Source of the DNA: Rhizophagus clarus
Taxonomy: Eukaryota > Glomeromycota > Glomeromycetes > Glomerales > Glomeraceae
Reading direction: 5' to 3'
DNA length: 64,000 nucleotides
Assembly: GCA_015698045.1 (NCBI GenBank)
Contig: BLAL01000324.1
Location: 394,501-458,500 of the forward strand
Shown: in pieces, positions 57,826 through 64,000 of the stretch
How positions within the stretch are numbered: the stretch's first letter is position 1
Layout: each line of letters starts with the position of its first letter
Position numbers and translations under genes: made by a program
The notes under the pieces: model-generated
What the model was told of the DNA's origin: nothing
Seen by the model: the letters and a program-made list of their open reading frames with translations, nothing else
Databases searched by the model: none

Positions 57826-58140
57826 ATGACAGAGATACATTGTACAAAGTGTAAAAAGAAGACAAAAACCTCTTCAGAAGTTCAGGATATGACTGATAAA
57901 GGTCGATATCGAATTCATGGTGATTGTATTATTTGTGGGACGCATAAAAATACTCTTACTGGTGAAAATTGGGAGGTTAAAACACATAGTAAAAGAGAAA
58001 TTCTAGATGCTAAGAGAAAGAGAAAGAAGACGGCTACAAACAAGAAGGCTAAGAAACTTGGTCTTAAGATTTTGGATGCCGATGACAAAGTTCAGGCTTA
58101 TATTAAGAAGTATTTAAGGGAGGCGACGAAAGAGGATTAA
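57826..58140 (+). CDS. Small zinc-ribbon basic protein
   Basis: 104 residues from the ATG at 57826. CTKC (residues 6-9) and CIICG (34-38) form a zinc ribbon, followed by a lysine/arginine-rich tail (KRKRKKTATNKKAKKLG). Proteins of this layout are common in Mavericks, adenovirus-like elements and giant viruses, where they are viewed as DNA-binding or core proteins. It is the gene nearest the right TIR, and its stop lies at the inner TIR edge. It is divergent from the integrase, with 46 bases between start codons. Confidence 0.75.
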   Translation: MTEIHCTKCKKKTKTSSEVQDMTDKGRYRIHGDCIICGTHKNTLTGENWEVKTHSKREILDAKRKRKKTATNKKAKKLGLKILDADDKVQAYIKKYLREATKED

Positions 58141-58855
58141 TTACAATTTTTTTTTTAGTATATTTGTATGCATAGCCACCTCTAAGTTGATATACCTAGG
58201 TACAAACAGATCCTGTAATATCGCCACTTCTTAGGCATAGCCCAATATCGATGACTAGTATGATGACTAATGACTGATGACTAGTATGCTGATGACTCAG
58301 CCGATGGATCCGTATGAAAAGTATATATCAGAGTTTGGACCAAGGTCATTGACCTAAAAGTGGTGCTAATATTTTGGTCCAAGGAGTGAATTTTTTTCTA
58401 GGACAAATTTGGACCAATTTTTGGACCAGAATTTTAGCTGATTTGACGTTCTGAAGGCTTTGGAAATGTGAAATCGATACTTTTGGGTTTGGTTCGCTGG
58501 TCCTAAAGATTTTTCCAAAAAGTTTTTATATAAGGACCTTAATTTTTGGAGGACTTTTTTAGGAATTCTCCTTAGACCATTAGACCACACTGATGTTGTC
58601 TATGATTTTGCCTTTATTTCGTGATTTTGATGCTTATTTGTTATGTTTCTATGGTCTGATGATTGGTCTGAGGATGGTCTGAGGAGTATATATAGTAGGT
58701 TGGACCAGGGGAAATGGTATTTATCCATGGTATTGTTAGAGAACGCGCCATAAGGCGCTGGAGCCTAACTGGAAGGGGATCTGATAGGGTTTCCCCACGG
58801 AGGGGGGATGTATAGGGGCTTTAGCCTCCGCTGGGCGTAGCCTGGCATCGACGAC
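58137..58855. repeat. Right terminal inverted repeat of the Maverick-like element
   Basis: Inverse of 41021-41738. All twelve differences noted are transitions; for example the left has AGTGCC and TACGGC where the right (reverse complement) has AGCGCC and TATGGC. Each end has therefore lost some CpG sites. A TATACTA word lies at 58157-58165 near the inner edge. Confidence 0.92.
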
Positions 58856-58861
58856 ACTTGG
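58856..58861. repeat. Target-site duplication ACTTGG, right copy
   Basis: Matches 41015-41020. Confidence 0.9.
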
Positions 58862-59086
58862 AAACGAAATCGCCTTTGGATAGCTCCCCTTGGACCTGTG
58901 GTGGTCTGATGGTTTCCTGCCTCCTGGTCTCTTAAAAAACGTAAAGAAAGAGAAAGATTCCAGGTTGTTGTTCAAGGACCTCCAGATTCTTTTACAGCTG
59001 ACGCTTTGGCAGTTAAGAAACACCTAACAAATTTTATCAATCCTCTACATATTAAAGCTTTTAAAGAAGTTAAGAATCTGGACTAG
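58862..59086 (+). pseudogene. ORF1-like transposon protein, 3' part after the Maverick insertion
   Basis: It continues the frame of 40087-41014: KRNRLWIAPLGPVVV, a TGA, then WFPASWSLKKRKERERFQVV and FTADALAVKKHL. It is cut at 59083 by the next repeat, whose CTAGG end supplies the final TAG. The WFPASW..K+RKERE segment is the clearest link to ORF1-like proteins dispersed in Rhizophagus (recollection). Confidence 0.6.
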
Positions 59087-60542
59087 GTCTCCGATCGGTT
59101 TTGGTAATTACCGAACTGTACTGATCAGTTTCGGTATCAGAGCGGTTTCAGTTTTTACAGTTTACCAAACTGAAACTTTCGGTAAATTTACCGATCGGTT
59201 TCGGTAACTGCGGTTTTGGTACCAGTTTTGCGATTTACCAAACCGAATTACCGAATCGATTTAACTAAATAATATAATAAAAAAATGTTGTGAAACGTTT
59301 TTTATTAGTTATTTTGATAAAACAAACCGTTTCGCAGCGGTGTTTTGTCACTTTAATTAAGAAATATTGCGAAATATTTTTATTCATTAATCTAATAAAA
59401 AAATAACTTTTTTCTTATCATTTTAACAAACAACATTGCGAAATGTTAATTGGATAAAAAAAAACATTTCACAACATTTTTTTTTGTCACTTTAATAAAA
59501 ACGTTGCGAAATGTTTTTATGAGTTAATTTAATAAAAAAAATATGTTGTGAAACATTTGAGTTAATTTTAATAAAAAAAACGTTTCGCTACATTTTTTTT
59601 TTGTTGCTTTAGTTAAAAAATGTTGCAAAACGTTTTTTATCAGTTAATTTAATAAAAAAAATGTTTCGCAACATTTTTTTTTGTCTCTATAATAAAAACG
59701 TTGCGAAACGTTTTTATGAGCTAATTTTAATAAAAAAAACATTTCGCAACGTTTTTTTTGTCACTTTAATAAAAATGTTGTGAAACGTTTTTATGAGTTA
59801 ATTTTAATAAAAAAAACGTTTCACAACGTTTTTTTTGTCACTTTAATAAAAACATTGCGCAACGTTTTTATTAGCTAATTTTAATAAAAAAACGTTTCGC
59901 AACATTTTTTTTGTTGCTTTAATTAAAAAATGTTGCAAAACGTTTTTTAACAGTTAGTTTAATAAAAAAAACGTTTCGCTACGTTTTTTTTTGTTGCTTT
60001 AGTTAAAAAACGTTACGAAACGTTTTTTAATAGTTAGTTTAATAAAAAAATGTTTCGCTACATTTTTTTTTTTGTTGCTTTAATAGAAAACGTTGCAAAA
60101 TGTTTTTGTTAGTTAATTTTAACAAAAAAAACATTTCGCAACATTTTTTTTGTCACTTTAATAAAACGTTGCGAAATGTTTTTATGAGTTAATTTAATAA
60201 AAAAAACGTTTTGCAACGTTTTTTTTTCATTTTAATTAAAAATGTTGCGAAACGTTTTTTATTAGTTAATTTAATAAAAAATGATTCGCAACTTTATTTT
60301 TTGACACTTTAAATAAAAAATGTTGCGAAACATTTTTATAGATGATTTGATTTGGTAAAAAAAATACCAAAATAGTTTCGCGATGTTTTTTTTACTAAAA
60401 ATGGTTTTTAATATCAGTAAATCAGTTCAGTTTTCGGTAATTATTGATCAGTTTCGATAATCATCAATACCGATACTGATCAATTTGGTTCGGTATTGGT
60501 TTTTGCAAAAACTGAACTGAACTGAACTGATCGGAACCCTAG
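59083..60542. mobile_element. MITE-like element filled with CGTT palindrome repeats
   Basis: The ends are CTAGGTCTCCGATCGG (left) and the inverse of CTAGGGTTCCGATCAG (right). Subterminal CGGTTT/ACTGAT repeats form the margins. The interior, about 59280-60330, has some fifteen AAAACGTTTCGCAACGTTT-like segments in alternating direction, spaced by AT-rich runs with TTTGTCACTTTAATAAAA. No clear target duplication was found. There is no gene inside. Confidence 0.65.
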
Positions 60543-60544
60543 TA

Positions 60545-60762
60545 GCGTATAATGGTATCTTTAATTTCATTGACATTATTTTTTTTACCTCTTTCCATAT
60601 AGTATTTGCTTCCTCTAATAATTGCTGTTTTTGTGAATTTGGGTTCAAAAGTTCAATCATTTTCTGATACGCCCAAGCGTTGCAAAATTCATGGTATAAA
60701 AGTATTGGATTTTTATAAAGATATTTTTTCTCAAACTTTGGGCTTGTTAAAAATGTTTGCAT
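60545..60762 (-). pseudogene. Fragment of a dispersed transposon-like ORF
   Basis: The minus-strand frame from 60762 reads LLYHEFCNAWAYQKMIELLN, then EEANTIWKEVKK, and is cut at 60542 by the MITE-like element; the last residues are MITE sequence. The sequence has the style of a Rhizophagus repeated ORF. Family not assigned. Confidence 0.4.
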
Positions 60763-63287
60763 GCTTTATTTTTTTAATTTTTCTAATGAAATACAAATAA
60801 CTGTGAAAAAAAATTTTTTTTAGATTATCTATCATTGTGAAAATCAATTTGCCGCAGTATAAGTCACAAGGAGTCACAAGAAAGGGAGGGGATTAGAGCA
60901 TATATTGGCTTATAAACACATGTTTTCTGGCCCTCCCCTTACAGATATCTTAATTTTTACTATCTTTAAGTTATAATATTATTATAGTTGTATTATTATA
61001 TGTAAATCTTCTAAAAGTATTTTTTCTATATATTACAATGCCTGTGTAATATAAAAACCTATATTAATGCCCTTTCCTAAACAGAAATAAATTTTTCTCA
61101 CTCTAGAACATAATACTATTTTTTTTGTCTGAACTAAGCTTAATAACCATATAAAAGTATTATGTCTACCTCAATAACTGAACATGACTCTTATTTGGTT
61201 AAGAACTAGAATACAGAAACACTTATCAATTTTTTGAAAAAACAAAACCTCAAGTTTTGACAATGATAACTTTGCAATACTTCATAAAAAAAAAATCACC
61301 AGTTAAGACTTTCTTGATATAATAGAAAGAAAGTGAGAGATGTAATCAGGAAACAGGACCAGCTATGAGATTTGCAAAAGAGGTTCAGATTCTAAAGAAA
61401 AACTAAAGCATGCATTCTTCTTATATAAGAGTTTGAGTAAGGTGTTAGCAAAATATAACATCAATAGTGATAGTATAACATAAGATTGCTTACTAAAATT
61501 AAGTAATTTAGGCCAAGGCCAAAACTTTTTTCTAGCTGAAAGTTTAGGCAATTAAAAGTAAATTTGCCAAAATTATAATGGCAAAATTATTACCAAAATG
61601 CTAAAATTTGGCCAAAATTATAAGCTAGCTTTAATATCATAATTCTGGCCAAAATAAAAGATTGACATAAAATTTCCTTTTTGGAATCTTGTATAACTAT
61701 CATGCAACTCAATTTTCCAATTTTACTGGAAATTAAAATTTCTTTTTTTTTGAATTTTGTGTAATGTCACGTGACTTAATGCCATAATTTTGGCCGATTT
61801 TTAATTTTGGCCAAAATTAAGAAATAGTTTCAGCCTTAGTTTCAGAATAGATTTGATTGGCCAAAACTTTTCAGAATTTCCTTTTTAGTTTTGGTAGGCA
61901 ACCTTAAGTATAACAAGTATTCCACAATTTAAGTTAGGTAAGAAGTTTTCTGTGTAAAGTTTTAGATGATTTTATCTTAACAGATATGCTAGCATAATTT
62001 TTTTCTATTATAAAACTCCACCAAATCGAGGAAAATTATTCAGAGTTTAAGTTTTACATTGATAATATTCTTTGCAAAATAAAAATATGGGTCCAGCAAT
62101 GAGGCTATATGCTGTAAATATATTTCAACAATCCTTTACATAGCTGTCAGTTTTCTTAAAGATTTGCTTATCTTATCTCAGATGACAGTAACCGGTGCAG
62201 AAAGTTCTGGTTGTATGGATTATATAATAAAATAAATTATAGACAGTTTATTTAAAGAAATAATTTGCATAACTGAAGGGAAGTAAAATCAACTGGACAA
62301 AGGCATAGCTCAAAATCTCATGCAATATCATTACAACAGGTAAGAAAATAAATAGAGAAGGTTTCTGTTATACTTTTATATCATTAACTCATTTTGCAAT
62401 TTCTTAGTTACAGACTGATATTTTATCTTACATAATACTGAAGGCATCTATTATACAAGTAAAACTGAGTATCAAATCTTACTAACAGAAGATACTATCA
62501 AAAATCTAACTAAATTACGCAAAAATGTGAAGAGGATTTTGGAAGTTATAGTGTGTTTGTTAAAAGATAGGTATTAGCTAATAAAAAACCTGCAAATGAG
62601 AAGTGCTGTGTGGAAGAAACAATCAAAGAAAAAATAATTGTATAAAAAACTAGCATATAATGCTCTTAACGGGTCAAGTCAGATCAGGTTTTGAGAATAT
62701 ATTTGACCTGTTTTGAAGTAAAAAAGGAGAGACTCATATATACCCAGGTTATACAATTTTATAACTTAAAATCAACTTGTCCTGAGCATAGTCTGACCCA
62801 TATAAACCTGGATCTAAACTCGAATTTTTATTATACATCATATTTGGTTATATTAATATGATAATAAGAAAATTAATCTATAACAACGTTAAGTTCGCAC
62901 AATGCATATTGGATTTACTAACTTTACAATACTAGATTTTTTTATTCCTAAAGTTTTAAAAGAAATATCTGGTCAATATTTGGAATATATTTTAGTATAA
63001 GTTTTTTACTTACAGACAATTAAAACATTTAACTTCACGATGAGTTTTTGCCTTTTTATGGCTTGTGAAAAATTTTTTTCTTTAAAGAGATTTTGGTAAA
63101 AAGCTCACTATACAAGGCCTTTCTTCGTGTTAGAGGAGTTATTTGCTCAGTCAAATTGTCAAGTTAATAGGCATTATAATAGATAATTGAGTATGAATAT
63201 AGAAGCAAAGAAATAGATAAATCAATTAATGATCATTCAGGTTAATCTGTTTCAAAACTCAGGTCAAAGAAATGTATGACCTGACCT
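60763..63287. other. Intergenic region with palindromic repeat motifs
   Basis: No gene is recognised. From about 61505 to 61875, TTTGGCCAAAATT-like words recur about ten times on both strands, probably one or more MITE remnants. Near 62663-62810 and 63241-63287, GGGTCAAGTCAGATCAGG and GACCTGACCT-type words suggest the ends of another small element. Confidence 0.4.
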
Positions 63288-64000
63288 ACACTGGTCAAAA
63301 TCAATTCTATCGGGTACATATCAGGGACTTATATATTGGTGGCTAATCGAATAAATATCAAGTATTTTTACATATCAGGTACCCGATTTATTACACTTCA
63401 AAATATGCCTAATTACCAAGACCCCAATATCTAAACTATTGGTTACCAATATGTTATTTAATATATATCGGGTATAGTTCTATCTTACACATATCGGGTA
63501 CCAGATATATGATACAAATTTTAATACATTAGATTTCATATTGTATAACATATTAAGAAATTTTTAGTTTACTTTTTTTATAGATTTTTCTTTTTAGAAA
63601 TTTTTAATTCATTTAATGTAGTTAAAAAATTTTATTGTTTTATTTGTTAAATGCATTATCAAGTTATAAATTTTTTGTAAAGTGTTTAAAAGTATAATTA
63701 TTATTGTTAATATTTTTATTTTATTACGTATTTTATATTTTATTACTATAAATTAATAAAAAAGTTAGTCATTTATAATACAAGTTTAAGAAAAGTTTGC
63801 TCAAACTTTTCTTAATCATGATCACATTAGGATTAAGAGGAATAAGGAAAACTGCAACCTAAAATAAAGAAAAAAACATTAGTAATATTTCTTTAATATT
63901 AAAAAGAAAATCTCCCGCCCTTTCTAACTTATATTCCCAAGTCCAATTCGTCTAAGAAGGCCGGCAACCTAAAAAAATAAAAAAAGAAACATTACTAATG
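63288..64000. mobile_element. Dispersed repeat (copy 2), runs off the window
   Basis: Direct-orientation homologue of 38189 onward. It starts ACACTGGTCAAAATC and includes the same ATATCGGGTACC words and AT-rich body. It ends in minus-strand exon-like units (GCCGGCAACCT, near 63960), with the donor changed to ATAAG near 63928. The right end lies beyond the window. Confidence 0.65.

Larger units (their letters stand above)
41021..58855. mobile_element. Maverick/Polinton-like giant DNA transposon, 17.8 kb
   Basis: Boundaries are set by terminal inverted repeats of about 718 bp and the 6-bp duplication ACTTGG, the size typical of Mavericks. The contents include an integrase with chromodomain, a family-B polymerase, an SF3 helicase, a packaging ATPase and several small zinc proteins, so the class is secure. 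It departs from classic Mavericks in having a Gag-like capsid gene and retropepsin, and no recognisable jelly-roll capsid. In-frame stops in the polymerase, adaptor gene, Gag and integrase show that this copy is not fully functional unless stops are bypassed. A hAT-like element with its tandem array is nested at 52907-56631; without it and its target duplication the element would be about 14.1 kb. Confidence 0.92.

Noticed and set aside
59083-60542. hAT element with 8-bp target duplication
   Set aside because: The termini look similar, but no matching 8-bp words flank it (ATCTGGAC versus GTAGCGTA), so only MITE-like is claimed.

Overview
The window looks like nuclear DNA of an arbuscular mycorrhizal fungus, most likely Rhizophagus irregularis or a close relative. 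The evidence is a very AT-rich background with long A and T homopolymers, short fungal introns, small lineage-expanded families (F-box/LRR, Myb-like, KH-like), and a heavy load of nested transposons and decayed transposon genes. The species call is an inference from gene style. No rRNA, tRNA or CRISPR array was recognised.

Left part (1-33 kb) is sparse host sequence. It holds a three-exon Myb-like gene (4.0-4.6 kb), a lineage-type 217-aa protein (8.8-9.4 kb), an intronless F-box/LRR gene (13.8-15.2 kb), and the NuA4/MOZ complex subunit EAF6 (29.2-30.0 kb). It also holds three four-exon paralogues of a KH-like protein (22.1-23.7 minus, 26.8-28.4 minus, 31.1-32.7 plus). Between them lie an extremely AT-rich block (19.6-21.1 kb), decayed tandem coding units with CAA/CAG runs (25.2-26.3 kb) and a scrap of a Maverick-type DNA polymerase (12.5 kb).

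Middle part (33-41 kb) is a transposon graveyard. It contains a degenerate AAGTCTAACG repeat field, a broken canonical Maverick/Polinton protein-primed polymerase (36.4-38.2 kb), a repeat found again at 63.3 kb, and an ORF1-like pseudogene.

The centrepiece is a 17.8-kb Maverick/Polinton-like element at 41021-58855. It has about 718-bp terminal inverted repeats and an exact 6-bp target duplication (ACTTGG), and it sits inside the ORF1-like pseudogene. It encodes an SF3 (D5-like) helicase, a compact family-B polymerase fused to an OTU-like cysteine module, a protein with two NP-x-TGR adaptor repeats plus a zinc ribbon, and a small CxxC protein. It also encodes an A32-like packaging ATPase, a coiled-coil protein, a retrotransposon-type Gag, a retropepsin reachable from Gag by a -1 frameshift, an acidic protein, a chromodomain integrase and a zinc-ribbon protein. 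No double-jelly-roll capsid gene was recognised; Gag plus protease occupies the place where capsid genes would be expected. Several genes carry in-frame stops, and the two TIRs differ only by transitions, so this copy is probably decaying by C-to-T mutation.

A 3.7-kb hAT-like non-autonomous element (52907-56631, 8-bp TSD) is nested in the Maverick. It carries 23 tandem units, each built like an exon bounded by a 3' splice site and a GTAAG donor. A second, related array lies on the opposite strand at 38.8-39.2 kb, with TACTAAC-type branch sites. These splice-ready tandem arrays are the most unusual non-coding signal in the window.
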